The notes below the pieces were generated by a model. It was given only the letters and a program-made list of their open reading frames with translations. It was not told the DNA's origin and searched no databases. Shown here piece after piece: positions 45,760-52,217 of a stretch of 64,000 nt of DNA. How positions within the stretch are numbered: the stretch's first letter is position 1; every line of letters begins with the position of its first letter. Origin of the DNA: a virus; the IMG/VR virus record IMGVR_UViG_3300022226_000004, positions 1-64,000 of that record. The stretch is one strand, 5' to 3'. The translations under genes and the position numbers were made by a program.

Positions 45760-45806
45760 AAAATTAAACCGTAGGCCTAGACAAGTGAGAGCCTTTGGCC
45801 TACGGT
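45760..45806 (-). terminator. Leftward terminator C
   Basis: A perfect 10-bp stem (ACCGTAGGCC 45768-45777 with GGCCTACGGT 45797-45806) surrounds a 19-base loop and is followed leftward by a mixed U-rich tail (TTTAATTTTT). It abuts the rightward early gene and could also be an operator. Confidence 0.6.
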
Positions 45807-45876
45807 GGTGACTGATTATGAAACCGGGATGAGCATCGCTCACCGGCTTCAGAGTGTCAACCACCAAAAAAAGAAA

Positions 45877-46572
45877 ATGACTACAAGAGAAGCACTATTG
45901 GAGCTGATCACCTCAGCTACCGAACCTACCAAAATCGTGACCTACGATATGGCTGACAAACTCGGCGTCAGCCAAAACGCCGTTTTCAGGGCTCTGAAAA
46001 AACTCGTCAGAGACGGGCAGATCAAGCAGGTCGGACCCTCATTGTTCGCAAACCAGTCAACCAGGGTCGAAGAAGGTGTTGTTACGCCTGTTGTTACGCC
46101 TGTTGTTACGCCTGTTGTTACGCCTGTTGTTACGCCTGTTGTTACGCCTGTTGTTACGCCTGTTGTTGAAGGTGTTGTTGAAGGTGTTGTTGACCAACCT
46201 AAGCCGCTTGGCCCCAACACCTTGGAGTCAGGCAGGTTGATAGACGCCGATATTCCGCAAGACCAGTTGGCAACCATGACCAAAGCCGAGCTCGATGAAG
46301 TGATTGCCAGCGGCCCAGAAAGGCACCAGCTGCTATGCTTGAAGGAAAAACAACGCAGAAAACAAGCACAGGACCTCACCAAACTCCCGCAAGGCATGAC
46401 CCTCGATCAATTCTACCGCCAGGAAAACAAGGAGATCTCCAAGAAAAAGGTCGATAGGCTCATCGAAACCATGACCGATGACCCAAAATACGCTGATACC
46501 CTCGGAGTTTGGGCTGTTCCAAATATCACGGAAAGAAAACTCACCCTCCCGGCCCCAGAACCCAAGAACTAA
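45877..46572 (+). CDS. Winged-helix protein with tandem V-V-T-P repeats (231 aa)
   Basis: Residues 1-60 form a winged helix: A-L-L-E-L-I-T-S, then A-D-K-L-G-V-S-Q-N-A-V-F-R-A-L-K-K-L and D-G-Q-I-K-Q-V. Residues 68-95 are seven V-V-T-P units and 96-103 two V-V-E-G units, probably a flexible stalk. The C-terminal half is helical and charged. As the first gene of the rightward operon it may be a regulator or replication factor. The ATG at 45877 is preferred; the frame opens at 45805 but would begin in hairpin C. No strong Shine-Dalgarno. Confidence 0.65.
   Translation: MTTREALLELITSATEPTKIVTYDMADKLGVSQNAVFRALKKLVRDGQIKQVGPSLFANQSTRVEEGVVTPVVTPVVTPVVTPVVTPVVTPVVTPVVEGVVEGVVDQPKPLGPNTLESGRLIDADIPQDQLATMTKAELDEVIASGPERHQLLCLKEKQRRKQAQDLTKLPQGMTLDQFYRQENKEISKKKVDRLIETMTDDPKYADTLGVWAVPNITERKLTLPAPEPKN
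46078..46185 (+). repeat. 12-bp coding microsatellite
   Basis: Seven exact GTTGTTACGCCT units (46078-46161) and two of GTTGTTGAAGGT (46162-46185) lie in frame. Slippage would change stalk length by four residues per unit without breaking the frame. Confidence 0.9.
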
Positions 46573-47180
46573 TGCCCCCTGAGATCCATCTCGTTAAAAC
46601 CCAACCACTTATCACAACGGCTGATGTCACTGAAATCTGGAAACGAAATAAGGGCGTCCATACCAAAATCTTTGAGATCGCGAGACTCATGAAGCAAAGA
46701 TCTAGCTACGAACCAAGCTGGCCCGAATTCGAGCTGACCGCCCGCACGATCATCAAGTTCTTTGAAACCATCCCTGAAATGCTGGACAGCGAGTTCAATG
46801 ACCTGGAACTCCTGGCGAATCGCCTCAATAGAGACTTCACCAAGGTCATGATCCCAACCAATTTCTGGGAAGAATGGCTCACAATACACGAAAACCCTCA
46901 CCCTGTTGCCCGCGTCTTCTTCCATGATCGTTGCATGTATCGCTCCTTAGCCAACTTCGTGGAACTAGCGAGTGCCAGAAGAAAGAGCTTCCCAATGCCT
47001 CAATACCAAATCGCAGCGCTCTTGAAACGCCCAAGATCTAATGTCCGCGATAGCATCGATCTCCTTCTAACTAAGAAAGTTATAGCAAAAACCAGGGCCG
47101 CAATCCCAAAGACCAGGGCCGCAGAATACAGCCTCGATCGGAACTGGATCCCACTATGCTCAGAAAACCACGCCACATAG
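46572..47180 (+). CDS. Replication-initiator-like winged-helix protein (202 aa)
   Basis: ATG 46572 overlaps the previous stop (TAATG). The C-terminal region (Q-Y-Q-I-A-A-L-L-K-R-P-R-S-N-V-R-D-S-I-D, then L-L-L-T-K-K-V-I-A-K-T-R) has a winged-helix profile as in phage O-like replication proteins, and the N-terminal half is helical. Its final codons and the bases after it carry direct repeats, the usual place for initiator-binding iterons. Assignment is by order and motif. Confidence 0.5.
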   Translation: MPPEIHLVKTQPLITTADVTEIWKRNKGVHTKIFEIARLMKQRSSYEPSWPEFELTARTIIKFFETIPEMLDSEFNDLELLANRLNRDFTKVMIPTNFWEEWLTIHENPHPVARVFFHDRCMYRSLANFVELASARRKSFPMPQYQIAALLKRPRSNVRDSIDLLLTKKVIAKTRAAIPKTRAAEYSLDRNWIPLCSENHAT

Positions 47181-47263
47181 AGAAACCCCGCCGCATAGAG
47201 CGATGACAAAAACCACGCCCTCAGGACCCCTCATGAATCTCCAGGACCCCTCAGGAATCTCCA
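47165..47263 (+). repeat. Direct repeats; candidate replication origin iterons
   Basis: Two 18-bp repeats (47165-47182 and 47183-47200; 16 of 18 bases alike, core CATAGAG) run from the end of the initiator-like gene. They are followed by two 20-bp repeats (47223-47242, 47243-47262; 19 of 20 alike) starting AGGACCCCTCA. The spacing and position next to an initiator-like gene suit iterons. Confidence 0.5.
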
Positions 47264-47336
47264 GGATAGGAGGTGTGGAGGAAAGGCCATCTTTTGTCCA
47301 ACGGACGCTAGCTCATTTGCCATAAAAACCAAAACC

Positions 47337-47525
47337 ATGAAATGTCTCATCATCGGTTCCAGAAACGGGAAGATCACCGACGTAGGCCTAGTCGATCACG
47401 ACAAATGGTTCCATCTCAACCCCCCTGGCGTAGATCGCCTCACCATCATCGATGACTTCAACCCCCTTGACTGGACTAACTCCAGGATCTTCCAAGCCTG
47501 GGAAACCTTGAATCACCTTGACTAA
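47337..47525 (+). CDS. Tiny protein, paralogue of 47943 (62 aa)
   Basis: M-K-C-L-I-I-G-S-R-N-G-K-I-T-D-V opens the chain and F-N-P-L-D-W-T-N-S lies in the second half. It is related to the protein at 47943-48134. The leader lacks a strong Shine-Dalgarno. Probably an early accessory protein; role unknown. Confidence 0.6.
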   Translation: MKCLIIGSRNGKITDVGLVDHDKWFHLNPPGVDRLTIIDDFNPLDWTNSRIFQAWETLNHLD

Positions 47526-47552
47526 CCCAACCACCTAAGCCGCACTCAACCC

Positions 47553-47840
47553 ATGAGTCGTAAATTCAACGAAGGAACTGAGTTCACCGTCAGAAACTCA
47601 AAGTCAACCTACCGAGTCTCTCATCGCTTCGGAAACAAGATCGTCGTTACCGCACTCGACGAACACGGCGATACCCACTTCGAAGTCATGGTCGTCCGAA
47701 CCCATAAACACGACCACACCCTAGAAAACCGGGTCGTCCACCTCGCCGGCGATGAGTTCCTCCCTTCGCCCAACGAATGGGGAACCTACGGATGGACTCC
47801 CACATCCCTGAATCGCGCTCTACAAATCGCTCAGGAATAG
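47553..47840 (+). CDS. Small hypothetical (95 aa)
   Basis: Beta-rich with Y-R-V-S-H-R-F-G-N-K-I-V-V-T-A and H-F-E-V-M-V-V-R, ending in a helix (S-L-N-R-A-L-Q-I-A-Q). It lies between the two paralogues. No family seen. Confidence 0.6.
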   Translation: MSRKFNEGTEFTVRNSKSTYRVSHRFGNKIVVTALDEHGDTHFEVMVVRTHKHDHTLENRVVHLAGDEFLPSPNEWGTYGWTPTSLNRALQIAQE

Positions 47841-47942
47841 CCTTTCTTCGTGTATGCACCCACCATATTTTCCATTTGAAGACACCAAGGGTATCTTTTC
47901 ATGATCCCAGCCATCCAAACGCTTAAAGGCGAAAGCACTGAA

Positions 47943-48134
47943 ATGAACCTTCTAATCGCTTCCAAAAACGGGGAAATCACGTCTGTCCTCGCTCTCCAAA
48001 TCCCTTGGATACCAACCTTCAACCCAAACCTCTGTGACCGCATCACCTTCATCCAAAACTTCCGCCCCGGTGACTGGACCAATTCTCCCGTCCTCAAAAT
48101 CTTCTCAGACGCCTTCCCTTCAACTAGCCATTAG
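47943..48134 (+). CDS. Tiny protein, paralogue of 47337 (63 aa)
   Basis: M-N-L-L-I-A-S-K-N-G-E-I-T-S-V aligns with the 47337 protein, and D-R-I-T-F-I-Q-N-F-R-P-G-D-W-T-N-S keeps the central motif. A longer frame begins at 47901 with AAGGG ten bases upstream, so the start is uncertain. It ends just before the RNA region. Confidence 0.55.
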   Translation: MNLLIASKNGEITSVLALQIPWIPTFNPNLCDRITFIQNFRPGDWTNSPVLKIFSDAFPSTSH

Positions 48135-48160
48135 TATGTGTGAGAGGGACCCATTATACT
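48131..48160 (+). promoter_or_regulatory. Possible promoter at left edge of RNA region
   Basis: TATACT at 48155-48160 (five of six to the -10 consensus) and TTAGTA at 48131-48136, 18 bases apart, could drive the RNA region. The -35 is weak and overlaps the end of the preceding gene. A start near 48167 would precede the C-rich tract. Confidence 0.3.
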
Positions 48161-48884
48161 GAAAAGCGACTACCCCCCTTACCCCTCCCCCTACCGGGTT
48201 GTAGATATACTTGTCGATTACGCAAGTAACCTAATGGCAGCACGTTACAAAAGTCTCCCTTGACTAGATCCTATTCGTCGAGTTAGGGAGCTGCAGCGAT
48301 TTCAGGCTCATTGGAGCAGAACGAAGTCAACGTAAACGAAAGTTTGCAAGGCCAGACAGGAGTCTGCAAACCAAGCAAACCCAAATGCTGGACGCCACTA
48401 GCATGGGGTTGATCAGAATCGGATGGCCAAGCGGCCGCGACGTTGAATCACGTATCTCTCGACTTCGCTCTATCTGAGAGCAATGAGACGCGAGGAGCAC
48501 GCAAGCCAAGATCCGAGGGCGCCAACTGCTGGAAGTGTTGGTTGCACGCGACGAGAAGATCGCCAGCCACTAGGTGTGGGCCGAAACGAGTCGAGAGACT
48601 GCCGGTGAACTAGGTTTATCCTAGCATGAGCGAAGCGGGGCGTGACGTAAAGGTTAGGTGTAGTGAGCACGGGAGTCGGGAGACAAGCCTCTCACGGATT
48701 CAATGGAACGGGTTAAAGGCCAAAGGGCTTGCTTATGGTGAGCCGGTCAACCAAGAGCGGAACAGTGGTTCAAGACTGCAACAAGATTCCGCCAAGGGAA
48801 AGGCCTTTGTTCAACCGTTCCTTGAACCGAGTCGCAGAAAGCAAGTCATGGTGACAAGCGGGCGATTCGGTTACAAGGAATGAT
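48160..48884 (+). ncRNA. Candidate large structured RNA (~720 nt)
   Basis: No convincing coding frame exists here, yet the strand folds densely. A long helix pairs 48705-48721 with 48802-48821 (16 bp; one bulged base and a four-base bulge). GCGGAA 48757-48762 pairs with TTCCGC 48787-48792. GGTTCAAG 48767-48774 pairs perfectly with CTTGAACC 48821-48828 outside the helix, making a pseudoknot. Other hairpins: TACTTG/CAAGTA (48208-48228), GTTTGC/GCAAAC (48342-48371), GCTCT/AGAGC (48467-48481), AGTC-GAGA-GACT (48589-48600), CTAGG/CCTAG (48610-48624), GTGAG/CTCAC with an inner GGGA tetraloop (48663-48695). GOLLD and ROOL are large phage RNAs of similar size; I could not match either. The 3' end runs into the next gene's leader. 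Confidence 0.6.
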
Positions 48885-49352
48885 ATGAACGCTATTGTAA
48901 GATCCAAGGTCCAAGAGAAATCCATCAAGATTGGCCGACGCGAGGTTCCGCTGAACGATTGCCTAGTGACGCGAGTGACTGCGACAGGAGCCGCGTCATT
49001 GGTTCCGATTAGTCGCAAGGCATTGCGTGAGCGGAATGATTTGACGGCATCGGAGGCCAAGCGGGCGCATCGCGAGGTTTGCATTCATTTAAAGCAAGTG
49101 CAAGCTGGTGTTTTCGCGTCACTATCGGCGAACAGTGATTTCGTGGGGCTTGGGTTCAAGCAGAACGCGAAGGGTAATCGCATCAGTTTTGAGCTCGAGC
49201 ATCGCCTTCCTGAATCGGAGCAATCATCGCGAGCCATCCGCCTAGCGGAGGACAACGCAATGCTCAAGGAGGACAATGAAGTGTTGGCGGCCAAGTTGGA
49301 GGCCATGGAGAAGATGTTACGCGACGCCGGGCTTTTGAAAGACAAGGCCTAG
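48885..49352 (+). CDS. Hypothetical with C-terminal coiled coil (155 aa)
   Basis: AAGGAAT six bases upstream supports the ATG. The first 110 residues are mixed alpha/beta with R-V-T-A-T-G-A-A-S-L-V-P-I-S-R and basic patches; residues about 115-150 form a coiled coil (L-A-E-D-N-A-M-L-K-E-D-N-E-V-L-A-A-K-L). It starts right at the end of the RNA region and may be co-transcribed with it. It could bind the RNA; that is speculation. Confidence 0.65.
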   Translation: MNAIVRSKVQEKSIKIGRREVPLNDCLVTRVTATGAASLVPISRKALRERNDLTASEAKRAHREVCIHLKQVQAGVFASLSANSDFVGLGFKQNAKGNRISFELEHRLPESEQSSRAIRLAEDNAMLKEDNEVLAAKLEAMEKMLRDAGLLKDKA

Positions 49353-49406
49353 CTCCAGGGTGTCCCTAACGACCAAGCCTAACGACTATGACAGCGAAAG
49401 GAAGTA

Positions 49407-49604
49407 ATGAAGTATTGTGTAACGTATAGAGTCGGTGAACGCATTCACGAGCGGATAGTAGAAGCGAACAGCTATGGGTGCGCCGAGGAACGTGTCATGG
49501 CGGACGAACCGGACGCCACGCACGTTGTGAGCGAAGAATACCACGGCTATGAAGGCTATGACCGGCATGACTGGTCAACGGCGATCACGAACTACTTGGA
49601 CTAA
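49407..49604 (+). CDS. Tiny protein (65 aa)
   Basis: M-K-Y-C-V-T-Y-R-V-G-E-R-I-H-E-R-I-V-E-A-N-S has the strand-then-A-x-S pattern also seen at 119 and 49854; the C terminus is acidic-aromatic. GGAAG precedes the ATG. Unknown role. Confidence 0.65.
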   Translation: MKYCVTYRVGERIHERIVEANSYGCAEERVMADEPDATHVVSEEYHGYEGYDRHDWSTAITNYLD

Positions 49605-49650
49605 CCTAAGCCCCTGACAGCCAAACCTAGAGACCACTGAAAGGAGAAGT

Positions 49651-49860
49651 ATGGACAAGCAAGAAAAAGCAAGGATGGACATTCGTTTATTAGCGGAGAG
49701 CGCGAAGCCGGAGCTAAGGGATTTCGCGATGTCGCGCATCAAGGAGCTCGACGAGTGCATTGGCATGCAGCGTGGCACGGAGCAAATCGTGGTCCACGGC
49801 TTCGCTTCGGAGCTTGATGCCATCGTGAGATATTTGGAGTGGAAAGGAGTAACATGGTAA
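49651..49860 (+). CDS. Tiny helical protein (69 aa)
   Basis: K-Q-E-K-A-R-M-D-I-R-L-L-A-E-S-A-K and a second helix (S-R-I-K-E-L-D-E-C-I) make a helical N-terminal part, followed by Q-I-V-V-H-G-F-A-S-E. AAAGGAGAAGT is just upstream of the ATG. Confidence 0.65.
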   Translation: MDKQEKARMDIRLLAESAKPELRDFAMSRIKELDECIGMQRGTEQIVVHGFASELDAIVRYLEWKGVTW

Positions 49861-49994
49861 AGAAGTATATAGTGATTGGCGTGCGCTTTGGCGAAACCCA
49901 AGCATGGATTTGCGAGGCCTCGTCCGAGTATCAGGCCCGCGAGAAAGCGAAGGCAAGTGGACTGTGTGTGACCCAAGTATTTGACTGCCCCTAA
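49854..49994 (+). CDS. Tiny protein (46 aa)
   Basis: Frame from ATG 49854 (GGAAAGGAG upstream) to TAA 49994. M-V-K-K-Y-I-V-I-G-V-R-F-G-E-T-Q-A-W-I-C then E-A-S-S-E-Y-Q-A-R-E-K-A-K. Overlaps the previous gene by seven bases and the next by one (TAATG). Confidence 0.65.
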   Translation: MVKKYIVIGVRFGETQAWICEASSEYQAREKAKASGLCVTQVFDCP

Positions 49995-50179
49995 TGAAAA
50001 CCATGACCTACGAACAACAGAAGCAAGCGATACTTGCCAGTATGTCAGCGAGCTATTGGCTGAAGGAAGCCATTGAGCGGCTTGATGGGCGTGACCCATT
50101 GGATGCTCTGCAAGACGCGGAGATCCTCAAGACATTGCAGCACGTAAGGGCACTGGATCTGCTTAGAAAGGAGAAGTAA
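49994..50179 (+). CDS. Tiny helical protein (61 aa)
   Basis: M-K-T-M-T-Y-E-Q-Q-K-Q-A-I-L-A-S-M, then R-D-P-L-D-A-L-Q-D-A-E-I-L. Predominantly helical. The start overlaps the previous stop by one base, so it is translationally coupled. Confidence 0.6.
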   Translation: MKTMTYEQQKQAILASMSASYWLKEAIERLDGRDPLDALQDAEILKTLQHVRALDLLRKEK

Positions 50180-50180
50180 G

Positions 50181-50369
50181 ATGGACAATGACGTGCAGTC
50201 TTTGCGCGACCAGTTGAAGGATGCTCGCGTGAAGCATGGCGCTTGGTCAGAAGTAAGGCACGGCGGAGCCACTTACCTAGGCCCAGTTTGGTCTCATCAT
50301 CAAGGAGATTTTCACTGGAGCAAGCGAGTTGGCAACACAGCTATAATGGTTTTGGAAAGCGAGCAATGA
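50181..50369 (+). CDS. Tiny protein with aromatic C terminus (62 aa)
   Basis: Helical start (M-D-N-D-V-Q-S-L-R-D-Q-L-K) then G-A-T-Y-L-G-P-V-W-S-H-H-Q-G-D-F-H-W-S, rich in Trp and His that could bind metal. AGGAGAAG precedes the ATG. It ends in an ATGA overlap with the next gene. Confidence 0.6.
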   Translation: MDNDVQSLRDQLKDARVKHGAWSEVRHGGATYLGPVWSHHQGDFHWSKRVGNTAIMVLESEQ

Positions 50370-50650
50370 TAACGACGCTAAAGGATCTCTTTAAGGAGGT
50401 TGGCGTTGACACGCTGGCGGCCCTCAAGAAATCCATCTTCAAGGGCACTGAATGTGGCGCATGGATTGAGCCTGGCGAGGGCTACGTCGTGCTCGGCAGC
50501 ATCGTTGAAGGCAGTGATGCGGAGGCAACGCCCGTGGAATTGTTCTATCCATTCAGCCGGGATGATTTCTGGCAAGCACTTGAAAGCGTGGACAAGGAAG
50601 CCTGCGCATTATGGGAAGAAGCGAACACTGAAGATGATGATGACCTATGA
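50366..50650 (+). CDS. Small acidic protein (94 aa)
   Basis: From ATG 50366: L-K-D-L-F-K-E-V-G-V-D-T-L then S-I-F-K-G-T-E-C-G-A-W-I and an acidic end (E-D-D-D-D-L). Strongly acidic surface, as in DNA-mimic inhibitors, but without fold evidence. Coupled to both neighbours. Confidence 0.6.
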   Translation: MITTLKDLFKEVGVDTLAALKKSIFKGTECGAWIEPGEGYVVLGSIVEGSDAEATPVELFYPFSRDDFWQALESVDKEACALWEEANTEDDDDL

Positions 50651-50711
50651 TCAACTAATCGCCGGCCTGATCCTCACGCTGGCATTGCTATGGAGCACGA
50701 TGATGCTATGA
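50640..50711 (+). CDS. Tiny membrane peptide (23 aa)
   Basis: An ATG at 50640 (or 50634/50637 in frame) gives M-T-Y-D-Q-L-I-A-G-L-I-L-T-L-A-L-L-W-S-T, a single membrane-spanning peptide. It overlaps the genes on either side by 11 and 4 bases. Real translation is likely but unproven. Confidence 0.35.
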   Translation: MTYDQLIAGLILTLALLWSTMML

Positions 50712-50857
50712 AGTATGGACTAGTCATCAAGGTAGTGCTGCCTTCCGTGATGGAGGCAGTGCTTTTGGTGGAAACCAAGCGCGGCCAAGGTGCCAAGGCA
50801 TGGTTTCATAACACTGGGCACGGGCAATGGGCCGTGTGTTGGAGGCACAAGAGATGA
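50708..50857 (+). CDS. Tiny protein (49 aa)
   Basis: ATG 50708 overlaps the peptide's stop (ATGA). M-K-Y-G-L-V-I-K-V-V-L-P-S-V-M-E-A-V-L-L, then W-F-H-N-T-G-H-G-Q-W-A-V-C-W-R. The second half is His/Trp/Cys-rich. It ends in ATGA with the next gene. Confidence 0.55.
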   Translation: MKYGLVIKVVLPSVMEAVLLVETKRGQGAKAWFHNTGHGQWAVCWRHKR

Positions 50858-51054
50858 GTGCAGCAAAGCTATACCCAAGGCTTTTGGTTTACCAGCTGAT
50901 CGGAGGTCAGGAGATTTACGTGGGCAAGGTCATGCTGGAAGGGCAGACCCACCAAGAGGCTGTCGCTGAGCTAAGGAAACGACTATTGCCTCGTCATCGA
51001 GTGGCAACGAAGTCAATGGATAAGACGGGCAGCCTCGAGGTGCTCATATACTGA
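50854..51054 (+). CDS. Tiny protein (66 aa)
   Basis: ATG 50854 lies inside the previous stop. Mostly beta strands (R-L-L-V-Y-Q-L-I-G-G-Q-E-I-Y-V-G-K-V) followed by a basic helix. Stop and next start overlap by one base. No known fold. Confidence 0.55.
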   Translation: MSAAKLYPRLLVYQLIGGQEIYVGKVMLEGQTHQEAVAELRKRLLPRHRVATKSMDKTGSLEVLIY

Positions 51055-51503
51055 TGACAACCAAGGAGTATAAGGTGGTGGCATTGCGCGAGTGTCCGAG
51101 CAGTGTCAGTCAATGCGACGAGCCCGCGAAAGCTGTGACTTACTGGCATGAGTGCATTGCGAGTGACGAAAGGCACAACCCGGATGTCGAGAACATGGTT
51201 GTCTTGATGCTGACAACCAGAAGGAAAGTGATCGGGCATTACATCGCAGGAGTGGGTGTGCTAGACGGTGTCTTGGTTCACCCAAGGGAGATATTCCGGG
51301 CCGCCATAGTTGCGGCAGCCCATGCGATTATCTTGATGCACAATCACCCGAGCGGAGACCCTGCGCCATCTGAAGCAGATGTCCGGGTTACGCGAGACCT
51401 TCGCTCAGCCGGCCGCATCCTCAAGATGGACTTGCTAGACCATGTCATAGTCGGCTCAGGCGATCGGCCATGGGTTTCGATGAAAGAATTAGGATACTTA
51501 TGA
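51054..51503 (+). CDS. RadC-like JAMM/MPN+ protein (149 aa)
   Basis: H-N-H-P-S-G (residues 96-101) with S106 and D109 forms the JAMM zinc site (H-x-H-x7-S-x2-D). E79 in V-H-P-R-E-I-F is the upstream glutamate, and E-N-M-V-V-L-M-L-T-T-R is the typical first strand. RadC-type proteins are common in mobile DNA; they are metalloprotease-like or DNA-linked, and the older idea of a direct repair role is uncertain. The helix-hairpin-helix part of full-size RadC is absent. Confidence 0.9.
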   Translation: MTTKEYKVVALRECPSSVSQCDEPAKAVTYWHECIASDERHNPDVENMVVLMLTTRRKVIGHYIAGVGVLDGVLVHPREIFRAAIVAAAHAIILMHNHPSGDPAPSEADVRVTRDLRSAGRILKMDLLDHVIVGSGDRPWVSMKELGYL

Positions 51504-51685
51504 CAGAAGAACAGAACGCATTGGTCGCAGAGCTCAGGCAAAAGCTCTTTGAGGTATCGGCCCAGCTCAACGCGGTATTGCATGATCGCAACACTGACGG
51601 GCTGTGGGGAATCCTCACTGATGTCAAGTGGGATTGCGACTACGTCATGGATCACATGCTAAAGCTGATGAAGGATAACAAATGA
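51500..51685 (+). CDS. Small coiled-coil protein (61 aa)
   Basis: ATG 51500 overlaps the RadC stop. Heptads E-E-Q-N-A-L-V-A-E-L-R-Q-K-L-F-E-V mark a coiled coil; the rest is W- and D-rich. Coupled to 51682. Confidence 0.6.
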   Translation: MTEEQNALVAELRQKLFEVSAQLNAVLHDRNTDGLWGILTDVKWDCDYVMDHMLKLMKDNK

Positions 51686-52020
51686 CAAGAGAGGAATACG
51701 AGAAGTATTGCGCTGACTTTGAGCGCGGCACCAAGGGGCTGGAGTTTCTATCGAGCGGAGCCAGTCACAACTGCGGTGAATGCAACCCGGAAGGGCTCAC
51801 TGAGGAGGAGTTCGGGCACGACCATGATCCATGGTTTTCAGCGAGCCCGTGCGACATCTGTGGCGGGCTGGCTGGCAATCGAGAGCCGGCTCATGGCTGG
51901 CTGAAGATGGATAACGGAACCGAAGAGCTGTGCCACATAGATATATGCGTGGACTGTGTTTACTTCATGGAATACGGGCAGCTCGACGACATGACAATGC
52001 TAGACATGGAGGAAGAATGA
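51682..52020 (+). CDS. Cys-rich probable zinc protein (112 aa)
   Basis: C-G-E-C (31-34), C-D-I-C-G-G (about 58-63) and C-V-D-C (about 90-93) give three C-x2-C knuckles with nearby His (H-D-H-D). The C terminus is acidic. Two zinc sites are likely. Coupled by ATGA to 52017. Confidence 0.65.
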   Translation: MTREEYEKYCADFERGTKGLEFLSSGASHNCGECNPEGLTEEEFGHDHDPWFSASPCDICGGLAGNREPAHGWLKMDNGTEELCHIDICVDCVYFMEYGQLDDMTMLDMEEE

Positions 52021-52217
52021 TACTGAACGACCTTGACCGAACGGCAGTCAACATCACCATGATTTGCGCGGCAAAACTGGATGACAACCTGCTCACCGTT
52101 AATTTCGGGGCAGGGTGGTGGATGACACTGAAATACAGCACCATTGATGGCGCGTATGCGGACTGGCATAGGATCACTGACATAATGGACGATAAGGAGT
52201 ATGAAAGAAAATACTGA
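52017..52217 (+). CDS. Tiny beta protein (66 aa)
   Basis: M-I-L-N-D-L-D-R-T-A-V-N-I-T-M-I-C-A-A, then L-T-V-N-F-G-A-G-W-W-M-T-L-K-Y. Start in the previous stop. Overlaps the next gene by 17 bases. Confidence 0.6.
   Translation: MILNDLDRTAVNITMICAAKLDDNLLTVNFGAGWWMTLKYSTIDGAYADWHRITDIMDDKEYERKY

Noticed and set aside
46078-46185. CRISPR-like array
   Set aside because: Units are contiguous 12-mers without spacers and in a coding frame.
45942-46397. Leftward 151-codon frame over the V-V-T-P repeats
   Set aside because: It mirrors the microsatellite and lies opposite the coupled winged-helix gene.
48411-48470. tRNA-like segment (GATGGCCAAGCGG)
   Set aside because: No acceptor stem or T-arm can be drawn; only the D-arm-like string is present.
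48626-48883. Rightward 85-codon frame inside the structured region
   Set aside because: No Shine-Dalgarno and odd composition; its bases are those of the long helix and pseudoknot, which explain the conservation-like pattern better.
48135-48884. Group I or group II intron
   Set aside because: I found no group I core (no AAGATATAGTCC-like S sequence) and no group II domain V (GAGCC...GGUUC with a GAAA loop) or GUGYG start, and no split gene around it.
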